A stretch of DNA of 64,000 nt from Leptospira montravelensis (GCF_004770045.1 NZ_RQFO01000016.1:211501-275500); one strand, 5' to 3'. Shown: positions 7,953 to 16,963, counted from the stretch's first letter. Notes: generated from the letters alone by a model not told the origin. Program-made: numbers and translations.

Positions 7953-9725
7953 TTATACCCGGATGGCTCTTCGAAAAAACTCTTGGAGTGAATCGAGGAG
8001 CCTTTCTGGATGAAACAACATTTGGTAACTTGCATTTCTCATCATCGCCGGGATGGTTGGTTTTTCTTCTGTTCCAATGGCTAACGTATACACTTGAATT
8101 CCATTTAACAAACATTCACCGACAGCCTTATTCACATCTTCGATTCCGTATTTTCCTTCATATTTATCATAGTCATTGGGACGTGCATCAGTAATGAGGA
8201 TGATCCACTTTTGTTTAAAAGAAGTATATTTTAAAATAGAATTGATATGGCGTAAAGACGGACCAACACGAGTGTATCCAATCGGAGAAAGTGCACCCAA
8301 ACGGTCACGAGAACTCTGCCAAGATTCTGATAACTGTTTTAAATGGATCAATTGATTAAAATTGCGAGTTCTAGAATAAAATCCAGCAATTCCAAATGGA
8401 ATTTTTAAATCTTCCAAACATTCAGAGAACAAAAGTAAACTTTCTCTTTCTACATCTAATACTCTTTTTTCTTGAATCCACGAATCAGTAGACAAACTCA
8501 AATCTACCAAAAAGTATAAAACCATATCGGAAACATCGCGAATTGGGTTCATATAAATTGATTCTGATGGACTAATTTTAGCTTTGATATCCGCATAACG
8601 ATCTACAAGTGCATCTAAATCAATATCATCTCCCGATACCAAACGTTTTTTGATTCGTGTTTGGTTTAAGAGTGCCATCATTTTCTTTTTTAATTGGGTC
8701 AAAGTAGAATGTTGTTTTTCTAATACATGTTTTGTGTAAGAAATATCTTTTTGGTTGGGAAATTCCTCTACAACATTGCAATAGTTAGGTTTATAGTTTT
8801 TAAATTTATAGTCCCACTCAGGATAGGAAAAACGATTTCCCAAAATTTTTTCGTCTAAAATTTCCAGAGTTGTTCCGGCTCCGGACTCACTACTTCGAGT
8901 GGTATGCACAGGATCTTCTGTACGAATGATATGTTTTAAGTTTAACTCTTGTAGTGCTTCCTCTTCCTCCATATCTTCTTCGCCATCAATGTCACGCCAT
9001 TGCCCATCAAACTCTTCTACCGTTTCTATTTTTTCAAAATTATGACCTAACGTATATTCTTCGATTTTTTTCTCATCGACTTCCAAAACCTCAGCATCAC
9101 TTGGATCTAATTTTTGTTTGGATTCTTTGGATTTTATTTTTTGTTTATCGGTTTTCGAAATAAAATCTTTTCCTGTGGGAAACTCATGTTTCAAATTGGA
9201 AATGGCAGAGGATGTATCCGTGATTAGTTTCTTTATTTTTAGGTGTTGGACTGGATCTTTTTTTCTTATTGTTAATCTCTCTTGTCGAATCTCCTTCCAA
9301 TCACTCCGAATACCCTGAAATTCTTTGATAAACTTTCGAAACTGATAAAAGAAAGTTTCTTTTGAATGGGAAGTTACTTCATTAATTTTTTTTAAATCTA
9401 AAGACTGGTTTATTTTAACTTCTTTACCATTAAAAAGAAATGCTAAATACGCAAGATAGATACGTACAAATTTTTTAGAAATAGACTCTGATAGAAACCA
9501 ATGTATTTCTACTGGAAATTTTAAATAATTTGGACCAAACGTGACCGATTCTCCACCAAGAATCAAAATTGTAGGTTCTTTTTTTAATGTTTGTAAATAA
9601 CGAAGAACCCGAACTTCTTCCAACCCCATTTGATACGCATAATATGGATTTGGTGGAGTTAATTTTTTACGAATCTTTTTCCAAAGTTTATGACCTTGGA
9701 AGAATACAAACTGATCCCATTCCAA
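7953..9725 (-). CDS. norD: NorD, VWA-domain protein for NO reductase activation
   Basis: NorD and the AAA+ protein NorQ are needed to mature the NorBC nitric-oxide reductase. The 590-residue protein has a variable charged N-terminal half and a C-terminal von Willebrand factor A domain from about residue 400; its MIDAS motif is DLSLST, followed by TRVGPSLRH and LITDARPNDYDKYEG, as in NorD/CbbO-type proteins. It is the last gene of norCBQD, 9 bases after norQ. Its 3' end faces nnrS. The poorly conserved N-terminal half (about residues 140-290) contains acidic runs. Confidence 0.88.
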   Translation of the reverse strand: MEWDQFVFFQGHKLWKKIRKKLTPPNPYYAYQMGLEEVRVLRYLQTLKKEPTILILGGESVTFGPNYLKFPVEIHWFLSESISKKFVRIYLAYLAFLFNGKEVKINQSLDLKKINEVTSHSKETFFYQFRKFIKEFQGIRSDWKEIRQERLTIRKKDPVQHLKIKKLITDTSSAISNLKHEFPTGKDFISKTDKQKIKSKESKQKLDPSDAEVLEVDEKKIEEYTLGHNFEKIETVEEFDGQWRDIDGEEDMEEEEALQELNLKHIIRTEDPVHTTRSSESGAGTTLEILDEKILGNRFSYPEWDYKFKNYKPNYCNVVEEFPNQKDISYTKHVLEKQHSTLTQLKKKMMALLNQTRIKKRLVSGDDIDLDALVDRYADIKAKISPSESIYMNPIRDVSDMVLYFLVDLSLSTDSWIQEKRVLDVERESLLLFSECLEDLKIPFGIAGFYSRTRNFNQLIHLKQLSESWQSSRDRLGALSPIGYTRVGPSLRHINSILKYTSFKQKWIILITDARPNDYDKYEGKYGIEDVNKAVGECLLNGIQVYTLAIGTEEKPTIPAMMRNASYQMLFHPERLLDSLQEFFRRAIRV

Positions 9726-9734
9726 ATCTGTACC

Positions 9735-10517
9735 CTAAAAAATCAGATCAAAACTATCTTGCAAAGCAGTGACAGTATCCAAATCATCAGAGAGTGGTAA
9801 AATAATCGCAGTCCTTCCCGCTAAGCGAGCCGGTAAACCTTTTGCCATTAATTTTGCACAAGATACGAGTAACCTGGTCGAAACAGTCTCTGCCAAACCT
9901 AACTCTGGCTTATTTCTTACCAATCCTGCAAATTGCACTAATTTCTTTGAGACAGAATCACTAATTCCCGTTTCTCCCACGATGATTTTTTCCTCTACAG
10001 ATGCCTTCGGATAAGGGAAGTCCATTCCGAGAAATCGTTGTTTTGTGGAAGGTTTTAATTCCTTAAATCCTCTCTGGTATCCTGGGTTATAAGATGCTAC
10101 GAGTAAAAAATCAGGATGTGCATGGATTTCTTCGTTTTTTCTTTCTAAAAATAGAGTACGGCGATGGTCGGTTAAGGAGTGAATGGTTACAAGAGTGTCA
10201 GGTCTTGCTTCTGCCACTTCATCTAAATAAACAATGGCTCCTTCTTTGACTCCTGTTGTTAAAGGTCCATCCATCCAAATGGTATCAGCACCTTTGACTA
10301 AAAATCTTCCGACTAAATCTACAGAAGATGTTTCATCGTTACATAAAATTGTGATGAGTCTACGGCCTAAGGTATGAGCCATATACTCCAAAAATCGAGA
10401 CTTACCGGATCCAGTAGGACCTTTCAACAAAAGCGGCAGAGAATTCTCTGCCGCCATTTGAAAGATTTCTATTTCCTTACCGATTGGTTCGTAATAGGGC
10501 GCTTTCTTCGTTAACAT
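9735..10517 (-). CDS. norQ: NorQ, MoxR-type AAA+ ATPase
   Basis: This is a 260-residue AAA+ ATPase of the MoxR/NorQ/CbbQ group, which remodels its target enzyme together with a VWA partner. It has Walker A GPTGSGKS (33-40), Walker B IVYLDE (95-100), and a sensor region ASYNPGYQRG typical of NorQ. The C-terminal helical lid follows (about 185-260). It starts 3 bases after the norB stop and is followed by norD, so the activator pair is co-expressed with the enzyme subunits. Confidence 0.93.
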   Translation of the reverse strand: MLTKKAPYYEPIGKEIEIFQMAAENSLPLLLKGPTGSGKSRFLEYMAHTLGRRLITILCNDETSSVDLVGRFLVKGADTIWMDGPLTTGVKEGAIVYLDEVAEARPDTLVTIHSLTDHRRTLFLERKNEEIHAHPDFLLVASYNPGYQRGFKELKPSTKQRFLGMDFPYPKASVEEKIIVGETGISDSVSKKLVQFAGLVRNKPELGLAETVSTRLLVSCAKLMAKGLPARLAGRTAIILPLSDDLDTVTALQDSFDLIF

Positions 10518-10520
10518 AGA

Positions 10521-11870
10521 TTATTCGAGATCACCTGCATTTTTTCCTACAGCTTCATCGGATGGAAGACCATGTCGAATGAAATCCACGATAAAGTAAG
10601 TGATCCCTACCGTAAATAGTGTGGCAGCCAGTAACATTCCAATAAAGTGGAATATAATTTCTTTCTGAACCACGAGGAAGTCCATTCCTAATTTACGTTC
10701 TAAATACACTTGAGTGATACCGGCAACCGCGAGTGCACCAGTCATACCTAACATTCCAATATTGGATGCCCAAAATGCCAAATAACCTGACATTCCAGTA
10801 AACAGTTTTCTTCCGGTTAGGTTTGGCATTGCATAGGAAATCACAGCTAACACTAACATAGCGTAGGCTCCCCAGAATGCAAGGTGTCCATGCATTGCAG
10901 TGATGAGAGTTCCATGAGTCCATTGGTTTACGGAAGGCCATGTATGAGCAAAACCTAAAAATCCAGCACCAATAAAAGACATCATGGCACTGCCCAAAGT
11001 CCAATAGAGCGCAATTTTATTAGGATGGTTTTTTCCTTTTTTGCGATACATATTGAGAGCCCAGATTGCCATTCCAAGAAAAGCAAGTGGTTCCAAAGCA
11101 GAAAAAATTCCACCCACCATAAGCCAATACTTAGGAGTTCCAATCCAGTAGTAGTGGTGGCCTGTTCCAAGAATTCCTGAAAGGAAAGTTAAACCAACAA
11201 CTACATACAACCATTTTTCGATTACTTCTCTATCCACACCAGTGAGTTTGATGAGTAAAAAAGCAAGGATACCACCCATAATGAGTTCCCATACTCCTTC
11301 TACCCAAAGATGAACTACCCACCAACGAAAATAAGAATCGAGTGTTTGGTTATCGAAGTAAATCATACCGGGAAGGTATAATAACGCAGCACATAACAAT
11401 CCAAAGAAGAGAACTAGTTGTGTTGTACTTCTTTTTTTTGCCTGCCAGATCGTCATAGCGATGTTAAACAAAAATGTTAAAACATTCACAACAACCAAAT
11501 AGTCAAGTGGTCTTGGAATTTCTAAGAATTTACGACCTTCCCACCAATTGAAGTGAAATCCGATAATGGCGACCACTCCCACAACAACCCAAGAAAGAAG
11601 TTGAATATAGGCAAGTTTTACACTATACAACTCTCTATCAGATTCTTCAGGAATAATGTAATAAGCAGCTCCCATAAAACCAGTTAACAACCATACAACT
11701 AGTAAATTTGTATGTGTTGCACGAGCCGTATTAAATGGAATATAGTCATGTAACCCATCAAAACCGATGCGAGCAAAACCCATAATAAAGCCATATACGA
11801 TTTGTAAAGATAAGAGTAACATACAAGTTGCAAAGAACCAATATGCGACCTTTTGTGATTGGAATCTCAT
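10521..11870 (-). CDS. norB: Nitric oxide reductase large subunit (cNorB)
   Basis: NorB is the catalytic membrane subunit of the cytochrome-c-dependent NO reductase (2 NO + 2 e- + 2 H+ -> N2O + H2O), a haem-copper oxidase relative. The 449-residue, roughly 12-helix protein keeps every expected ligand: H53 (low-spin haem), H187 plus H238/H239 (FeB site), E191 and E195 in WVEGVWELI, E260, and H327/H329 for the two haems. The spacing from H187 to H329 matches the well-studied Pseudomonas enzyme with a constant shift of 20 residues. It is the short cNor form, without the N-terminal quinol-oxidising extension of qNor. A good RBS (AAGGAG) precedes the ATG, 9 bases after norC. Confidence 0.96.
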   Translation of the reverse strand: MRFQSQKVAYWFFATCMLLLSLQIVYGFIMGFARIGFDGLHDYIPFNTARATHTNLLVVWLLTGFMGAAYYIIPEESDRELYSVKLAYIQLLSWVVVGVVAIIGFHFNWWEGRKFLEIPRPLDYLVVVNVLTFLFNIAMTIWQAKKRSTTQLVLFFGLLCAALLYLPGMIYFDNQTLDSYFRWWVVHLWVEGVWELIMGGILAFLLIKLTGVDREVIEKWLYVVVGLTFLSGILGTGHHYYWIGTPKYWLMVGGIFSALEPLAFLGMAIWALNMYRKKGKNHPNKIALYWTLGSAMMSFIGAGFLGFAHTWPSVNQWTHGTLITAMHGHLAFWGAYAMLVLAVISYAMPNLTGRKLFTGMSGYLAFWASNIGMLGMTGALAVAGITQVYLERKLGMDFLVVQKEIIFHFIGMLLAATLFTVGITYFIVDFIRHGLPSDEAVGKNAGDLE

Positions 11871-11879
11871 TGTTTCTCC

Positions 11880-12584
11880 TTATTTCAGCGAAGAAAGATA
11901 AGTTACTATATCTTTTCTTTCTGGATCAGTTAACGGCAACTTTGGCATATTTGTTCCCGGTTTGATGGCTTGTGGATCTGACAACCAACGATTGAGGTAA
12001 TCGGCATCGAACTTGGTACCTACATGATCAAGTGCAGGACCAACATTTCCACCCTTTCCACCTACTGCGTGACAGGCGACACAAAGCTGAGAAAACTTTT
12101 CAGGTTGAGGCAAAGCAACTGCACTGGAACTTGCCTTTGGGGCAGGAGGAGTTGCAATCGAATCAATGGGAATATTTGGTTTCGGTGGCCATCCATTGGC
12201 ATCAATTTTACCTACCCAATCAAGAAACGCAATGACCTGTGTTTTTTCTTCCTTAGTGAAGTTATACTTCACCATCTTTCGTTCTCCTGGAAACATCGCT
12301 TGCGGATCGTCTAAAAAGACATCAATCCAAGTTGCTCCTCTTCTTTCGACAACCTTTGTTAGGTCTGGTGCATAATAGGCACCTTCACCTAACAAAGTAT
12401 GGCAACCCATACAATTGTTTTTTTCCCAAATTTCCTTTCCCTTCAAAACATCAGCGGTCATGTTTTGTGCATTGGTTCGGGAATCGTTTTGTCGCAAGGT
12501 ATCCACAGTGAGAAACACAAAGATAGCACTGAACAAAAAGGTGCCTCCCAAAAAGAACGCCCTGGCTTGCGATTTTGATAGCAT
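11880..12584 (-). CDS. norC: NorC cytochrome c subunit fused to a second cytochrome c domain
   Basis: NorC feeds electrons from periplasmic donors to NorB. The first 140 residues are a normal NorC: one N-terminal membrane anchor (about 9-27), haem motif CMGCH (58-62) and a Met ligand near M104 (GERKMVKYNF). Canonical NorC stops at about 150 residues. Here a Pro/Ala/Ser linker (about 138-160) leads into a complete second class I cytochrome c domain with CVACH (168-172) and M213 (GTNMPKLP). The protein should therefore be diheme. It is the first gene of norCBQD, with AGGAGG 5 bases before the ATG and an FNR-type promoter upstream. Confidence 0.92.
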   Translation of the reverse strand: MLSKSQARAFFLGGTFLFSAIFVFLTVDTLRQNDSRTNAQNMTADVLKGKEIWEKNNCMGCHTLLGEGAYYAPDLTKVVERRGATWIDVFLDDPQAMFPGERKMVKYNFTKEEKTQVIAFLDWVGKIDANGWPPKPNIPIDSIATPPAPKASSSAVALPQPEKFSQLCVACHAVGGKGGNVGPALDHVGTKFDADYLNRWLSDPQAIKPGTNMPKLPLTDPERKDIVTYLSSLK

Positions 12585-12611
12585 CCTTGCCTCCTAATTT
12601 CAATTTTTTGA

Positions 12612-12617
12612 ATTGTA
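12612..12617 (-). promoter_or_regulatory. Putative -10 element of the norC promoter
   Basis: On the minus strand this reads TACAAT, one mismatch from TATAAT. If it is the -10 element, the transcript starts near 12605, and the upstream FNR-type box is centred at exactly -41.5, the classic class II activator position. Confidence 0.6.
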
Positions 12618-12639
12618 GGTGCAGATTTTAGTTTCGGCA

Positions 12640-12653
12640 TTGATTTATATCAA
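12640..12653. promoter_or_regulatory. FNR/DNR-type box upstream of norC
   Basis: TTGATTTATATCAA matches TTGAT-N4-ATCAA perfectly. It is centred 62 bases upstream of the norC ATG and 41.5 bases from the start site predicted from the TACAAT hexamer. It lies in the norC/norE divergent region, but more than 230 bases from norE, so direct activation of norE from it is unlikely. Confidence 0.82.
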
Positions 12654-12886
12654 GTACGAATTTGAATTTTTCTAATAACATAATGAATGAATATAAGAAC
12701 AGTGGTTAATTGACACTTAGAATCAATCTTTTGTATCGAGAACTATGTTCATGGAAAAAATAAAGTACAGATTGTCCCAATTTTAAAGGAAAACCCTAAC
12801 AGCAGCGAATGTGCGATGATAATTTATAAAATTAAAGCAATTGAATATTCGATTATTTGTAAATATTATTCACAAAGGAGATTTTC

Positions 12887-13459
12887 ATGCAAGAAAACAA
12901 AATAGAAACCAACGATTCTTTATGGTACCCACCCGGTGGAATCCTCATTTGGATGATTGTCCTTGTCGAAGTTCTGACATTTAGTTTAGGAATTGGTTCC
13001 TTGTTATATGATAAGGCAAAGGATCTCAACACTTTTACATTTATGCAGTCACACTTAAACAAAACATTTGCGTTTTGGAATACAGTCTTTTTACTCACTA
13101 GTGGGTTTTGTATCGCAACTGCTGTTTATTACAGAACCAAAAACAATATTAATTTTTTTACAATTTTTCTATTAGCATCTATTCTCTTTGGATTTGCTTT
13201 TCTTTTTCTTAAATTCTATGAGTTCCGTGAAAAGTGGTTATTGGGTTTTGGTCTAGAAACCAGTCAGTTTTTTAGTTATTATTGGTTACTCACAGGATTC
13301 CATTATCTTCATGTAGTTGTAGGTGTGATTATTTTATTTATCATTTATTTGGGTCGCAAAACCATCTCCGTTGATAACCTGGAAGCAGGTGCTGTGTTTT
13401 GGCATATGTGCGATTTGATTTGGTTATTACTGTATCCGGCTTTGTATTTAATTCAATAG
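12887..13459 (+). CDS. norE: NorE, cytochrome c oxidase subunit III-like protein
   Basis: NorE proteins are haem-copper-oxidase subunit III homologues encoded in nor clusters; they improve NO reduction but are not catalytic. The 190-residue protein has five hydrophobic segments and the subunit III features: an N-terminal WYPPGGILIWMIV stretch, FEF-like KFYEFREKW in the middle, LTGFHYLHVVVG (about 135-147) and a final HMCDLIWLLLYPALYL helix. AAGGAG lies 6 bases before the ATG. norF follows 10 bases downstream. It is transcribed away from norCBQD. Confidence 0.9.
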   Translation: MQENKIETNDSLWYPPGGILIWMIVLVEVLTFSLGIGSLLYDKAKDLNTFTFMQSHLNKTFAFWNTVFLLTSGFCIATAVYYRTKNNINFFTIFLLASILFGFAFLFLKFYEFREKWLLGFGLETSQFFSYYWLLTGFHYLHVVVGVIILFIIYLGRKTISVDNLEAGAVFWHMCDLIWLLLYPALYLIQ

Positions 13460-13469
13460 GAGGTTCCTG

Positions 13470-13700
13470 ATGAAATCGATTTTATTTACTTATTTAATTC
13501 TTTTGGGAATTGTTTATTATTCATTTTTTGGAATGGGTTCTACCATACCTGGAACTTGGAATTTAATTCTATTTAGTGCGATCAAATTTCTTTTGATTTG
13601 TTTTGTTTTTATGAATTTGAAAGTGGCTCACCTATTTTGGAAGGTGGCCTTTCCTATTCTCATTGGAATTTATTCCGTTAGTATTTTGTTACTGACTTAA
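13470..13700 (+). CDS. norF: NorF, small subunit IV-like membrane protein
   Basis: This is a 76-residue protein with about three membrane helices (5-25, 30-52, 57-75), belonging by size, position and the FMNLKVAHLFWK segment to the COX4-like/NorF small membrane proteins that accompany NorE. AGGAGG precedes the start. Its stop overlaps the convergent mtnC end by 4 bases. The sequence alone is short, so the name rests partly on context. Confidence 0.8.
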   Translation: MKSILFTYLILLGIVYYSFFGMGSTIPGTWNLILFSAIKFLLICFVFMNLKVAHLFWKVAFPILIGIYSVSILLLT

Positions 13701-14428
13701 AAATGATCCCAGATGGGAAAGAGATGTGGTTTCTGCGGGATATTTCCTGGACGGTTTAAAATCACCACATCCATTCCTATTGCCTTTGCTGCCTCCGCTT
13801 CTTCCACGATATCGGTAAAAAAACGAATTTGGTCAGGGGATGACTTTAGTTCTTTAGCAATGTTTTCATAACTAGCTTTTTCTCTTTTTCCACCTACTGC
13901 TGTATCGAAATAAGATTCAAAATAAATTCGAAGGTCACCTAACTCGGAATACTGATAAATCAAAATTTGTGCTTCCACAGAACCTGAGGAATACACATGA
14001 TTTTTGATTCCCGATTCCTTTGCTTTTTTTAAAAAACCAGGAACATCTGGATATACAATACTTTTGATTTCCCCAGATTCATAACCTTCTTTCCAAATTT
14101 TACCTTGGATTTCTTTTAAAGGGCCAAACTTTCGATCTTTCTCAATTAAATATTCGAAGTAAGAAGAAATGAGATCCTTTGTAAATGGAATCGTTTCCAT
14201 TTTTGTATGAGAATTTGACTTTGAAAATCTTGATAAAAAACTTTCCTCACGAAGGGCCGAATCCTTCTCAAATTCAGATTGGATTTCCTTTCGTTGTAAT
14301 TCCGAAAACTGGAAGTCTTTTAAAAAACGACTTATGTGTTTTTTAGCATAAGGAAAAAGGACCTGATGGACAAAGGCAATTGGTGCCGTTGTCCCTTCAA
14401 TGTCGAGTAAGTTGTGTTTAATATTCAT
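13697..14428 (-). CDS. mtnC: Enolase-phosphatase E1 (methionine salvage)
   Basis: MtnC is a HAD-superfamily enzyme that enolises and dephosphorylates 2,3-diketo-5-methylthiopentyl-1-phosphate in the methionine salvage pathway. The 243-residue protein carries the diagnostic DIEGTT nucleophile motif (9-14), a YSSGSVEAQ motif II region (about 145-153), K in GGKREKASYE and an acidic FFTDIVEEAEAA motif (about 203-214). Length matches the family (about 230-250). No other salvage gene is in the window, although metK, the source of SAM, lies about 10 kb away. It converges on norF. Confidence 0.93.
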   Translation of the reverse strand: MNIKHNLLDIEGTTAPIAFVHQVLFPYAKKHISRFLKDFQFSELQRKEIQSEFEKDSALREESFLSRFSKSNSHTKMETIPFTKDLISSYFEYLIEKDRKFGPLKEIQGKIWKEGYESGEIKSIVYPDVPGFLKKAKESGIKNHVYSSGSVEAQILIYQYSELGDLRIYFESYFDTAVGGKREKASYENIAKELKSSPDQIRFFTDIVEEAEAAKAIGMDVVILNRPGNIPQKPHLFPIWDHF

Positions 14429-14450
14429 CTATACCAAAATGATAAAAAAA

Positions 14451-15815
14451 TTATGTCTTTGAAACATTTTGTTTCATCAGCTGCAGCATTCTATTTTCAT
14501 CTTTTTCATAATTAAACAAAATCAGTAACCATGCCAATGCACATGGAACCCAAAATAGAATGGATATCGAGAGAGCAAGACCTCGATCCGGAGTTAATCC
14601 TAAAATCACTGCAGACATCACAGGTCCAAGACCTTTTCCTAAATCATCTGTTAGGTTATAGATAGAAAAAATAGCACTTCTTGATTTTGGTTCGTTTACA
14701 TTGAGTAACACCGCACGTACGTTAGGTCCTGTGATCGAAATCATAATTCCTGTAAAAATATTCAGTGCAATGAAAAGGCCCATATAGGGAACGATATCGA
14801 ATGAATACAGCAGCATGATGGCAGGGAATACACCAAAAAAAGTGGTACCGATACAAAGTAGTGGTTGGTATGTTTTTTTGATATTGTATAAAATTTGACC
14901 AAGCACTCCACCAAAGAAAGTTCCTATAAAAATTCCTACTGCCGCAAAAGTAATCATACCAGCAGAAATTTCTTTAGAAAGATGGTAGGTGTGTTCGTAA
15001 TAATCTGCCAAATAAACAAAAAACACACCCCAAGGAATACAACCTGGTAGGCCTTGTAAAAAGGCACCTAAGTTGGTTTTACTTTCAAAGAGTAATTTAA
15101 AATCTTTTAAACTTATTTTATGTGATAACTCATCGCTGGAAACACCTTCTGCTCCACCACGTTTTGGTTCTTTACAAAAGAATAAATAAATGCCAGCAAA
15201 AACAAAGGAAGGAGCTGACATATAAATAAAAGAAGCACGCCATCCGTTGATGGGATCGGCCCCACCTAAAATTCCACCTAGTAATTGTCCAACCCCTACA
15301 CCAAGGCCCATCGCCAAAGACACATAACCAGTGGCAATCGCCCTAGATTTGCTAGAAAAATAATCTCCAATCAAACTAAAGAGAAGAGGAAAAATTCCAC
15401 CAAGACCAAAACCGCATAACGTTCGTAAAACTAAAAATTGGTCATAAGTTTCAACGTATGCAGTTAAAAAACATGGAATTTCGCCAAGTAGGACAGTGGC
15501 GAGAAGTAAGTTCTTTCGTGAGAAAGTCTGAGAAAGGTATCCCATTGACAATGAGACAGCACCACCCAAAATAAAGAACAAAACAGGAATGATACCACCT
15601 AATTTCCAATCGACTTCGTTGGGGTCAGTGATGCCCAAGGAAGCACCAATATTTTTCATATTCGGTGCAATTAGGTTTTGATCACCAAACAAAAAGAAGG
15701 CCATTCCCAGGATGACCCAAAATGCTAAAATACCCCTTGCCCCATGATCTGCAAGTTCGGCGAGGCCAAAAAATCGCAGATAGGTTGTTTCTCGTTTTGT
15801 TTGTTTTTGGTTCAT
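14451..15815 (-). CDS. MFS transporter
   Basis: This is a 454-residue major facilitator with about 12 membrane helices, in two halves separated by a loop near residue 220-245. Between helices 2 and 3 is MGYLSQTFSRKNLL, the MFS loop motif, and RTLCGFGLGGIFPLLFSLIGDYF follows. It resembles the spinster-like/sugar-phosphate-cation branch; the substrate is unknown. I place the start at 15815, where the ATG overlaps the stop of the upstream gene as ATGA and AGGA stands upstream; a longer frame exists but would overlap the upstream gene by about 100 bases. The coupling suggests it works with that upstream membrane protein. Confidence 0.85.
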   Translation of the reverse strand: MNQKQTKRETTYLRFFGLAELADHGARGILAFWVILGMAFFLFGDQNLIAPNMKNIGASLGITDPNEVDWKLGGIIPVLFFILGGAVSLSMGYLSQTFSRKNLLLATVLLGEIPCFLTAYVETYDQFLVLRTLCGFGLGGIFPLLFSLIGDYFSSKSRAIATGYVSLAMGLGVGVGQLLGGILGGADPINGWRASFIYMSAPSFVFAGIYLFFCKEPKRGGAEGVSSDELSHKISLKDFKLLFESKTNLGAFLQGLPGCIPWGVFFVYLADYYEHTYHLSKEISAGMITFAAVGIFIGTFFGGVLGQILYNIKKTYQPLLCIGTTFFGVFPAIMLLYSFDIVPYMGLFIALNIFTGIMISITGPNVRAVLLNVNEPKSRSAIFSIYNLTDDLGKGLGPVMSAVILGLTPDRGLALSISILFWVPCALAWLLILFNYEKDENRMLQLMKQNVSKT

Positions 15816-16837
15816 GGATTGTTTTTCCTTTCTCTTTGTTTTCGATAGACAAAAATAAATGAGAGCGTAAATAAAAATCCAAGAAACCCAATCACCGCAA
15901 AAAGGGAAAGATCCCAACTTGTCAGTATGGAACCGTTCCAGATTTCTGGATTTGGATTATTGGAAATGGTGGGAAGTGGTTTTCCACCGGAAAAAGTAAA
16001 ATTTACATTTGTTCCAAAACTTAATGAACTTAATACATAAGCACTGAGGCCAGGGGGAACATCTTTATCTATTTTGGTGACAGGAGTTTCAGATCCAGTT
16101 TTGATTTCCATATCTTGTGGTTTGACAAAAATAGGGAATTTTCCATTTTCAGATTCAATTAACATTCGTTCGCTGAAAGAATCTAAGTTGTTAGGAATAA
16201 AATAGGAAACTTGCATTTCCGAAACACCAGGAAGAATGGCACGGTCAAGTAATCTTCCTCCGTTTGGTCCTTCCGGGATTCCTAAAGGAATAGCCATCTT
16301 ACTTCCTGGTTGTTGGATTTGGGCCAAAATCTCTGTAGCTTCCGCTGCCACAGAATATTCTAAAGGAGAAACTTTCGAATCATAAGATTTAGGAGGTTTA
16401 CTTGAGTTATCAATTAAGAATAATTTAAAGACTCGTAATCCTTTTTTTTCTCGCATAACCTGCATTAAACTTTTAATAGTTACCTGTTTTCGTTCTGCAC
16501 CCGTGTCATAAACCAAAACTTCTTGCGGAGAAGTACGAAACTTAGTAGTAGGCGGAATCATTTTATTATAATTTACGCCTTGGTATTGGATTTGCAAAAG
16601 GATAGGTGCTCCCTCTGGTAAATCCATTTCTGGAAAACGAAATTTACCGGACTGTACTCCAATGTCTGCTAAAGGAACCATAGCTCCTTGCAAAGCAAGC
16701 ATACGAATGGAATCAGCTTTTCCAGGTCCACCGGTGGTTCCATTTTGTATAGTTCCAAAAATGGAAAGTTTTTCCGCATAACTTGCGCTTGAGAGAAAAA
16801 TAAGAATTAAAATTGGGAAAAGATAGCTACGAAACAT
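15812..16837 (-). CDS. Exported single-span membrane protein, unknown function
   Basis: This is a 341-residue protein with a signal peptide (cleavage after SYA near residue 21), a long periplasmic part and one C-terminal membrane helix (about 310-332) followed by a basic tail (RKQRERKNN). Residues 25-95 resemble a carboxypeptidase-regulatory/beta-sandwich arrangement (FRFPEMDLPEGAPILLQIQYQG), and a second beta-rich part ends before the helix. I do not recognise a family with certainty. The gene is coupled by ATGA to the MFS transporter, so it may be an accessory to it. Confidence 0.75.
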   Translation of the reverse strand: MFRSYLFPILILIFLSSASYAEKLSIFGTIQNGTTGGPGKADSIRMLALQGAMVPLADIGVQSGKFRFPEMDLPEGAPILLQIQYQGVNYNKMIPPTTKFRTSPQEVLVYDTGAERKQVTIKSLMQVMREKKGLRVFKLFLIDNSSKPPKSYDSKVSPLEYSVAAEATEILAQIQQPGSKMAIPLGIPEGPNGGRLLDRAILPGVSEMQVSYFIPNNLDSFSERMLIESENGKFPIFVKPQDMEIKTGSETPVTKIDKDVPPGLSAYVLSSLSFGTNVNFTFSGGKPLPTISNNPNPEIWNGSILTSWDLSLFAVIGFLGFLFTLSFIFVYRKQRERKNNP

Positions 16838-16963
16838 TTTGATACTTTTTCTCTTTCTTTCGATTCCAATCCAAGTGAAAAAACGATAGTTTTTAAAAAT
16901 TTAGAGGCGACAATAGAGGGTACTGGACATAATGTTTTAGATAGGAAAGGAAAGCCCGGCTAC

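Larger units (their letters stand above)
12585..12886. other. Divergent norC/norE intergenic region
   Basis: About 300 AT-rich bases hold no credible gene. Besides the norC-side FNR box and -10, the norE side has a TTGACA at 12710-12715 but no convincing -10 at normal spacing, and a strong AAGGAG RBS just before norE. No second FNR-type box was found near norE. Confidence 0.6.

Noticed and set aside
12710..12726. TTGAC-N7-ATCAA resembling an FNR box on the norE side
   Set aside because: Half-site spacing is 7 instead of 4 and the first half has C instead of T; it does not fit the dimer geometry.
13697..13700. 4-base overlap of norF and mtnC as a sign of misassembly
   Set aside because: Both proteins are full length with normal ends; short tail-to-tail overlaps are common in this compact region.
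15816..15917. Longer N-terminus for the MFS transporter
   Set aside because: It would overlap the upstream gene by about 100 bases, while the internal ATG at 15815 gives an ATGA overlap, an RBS and a normal MFS start.
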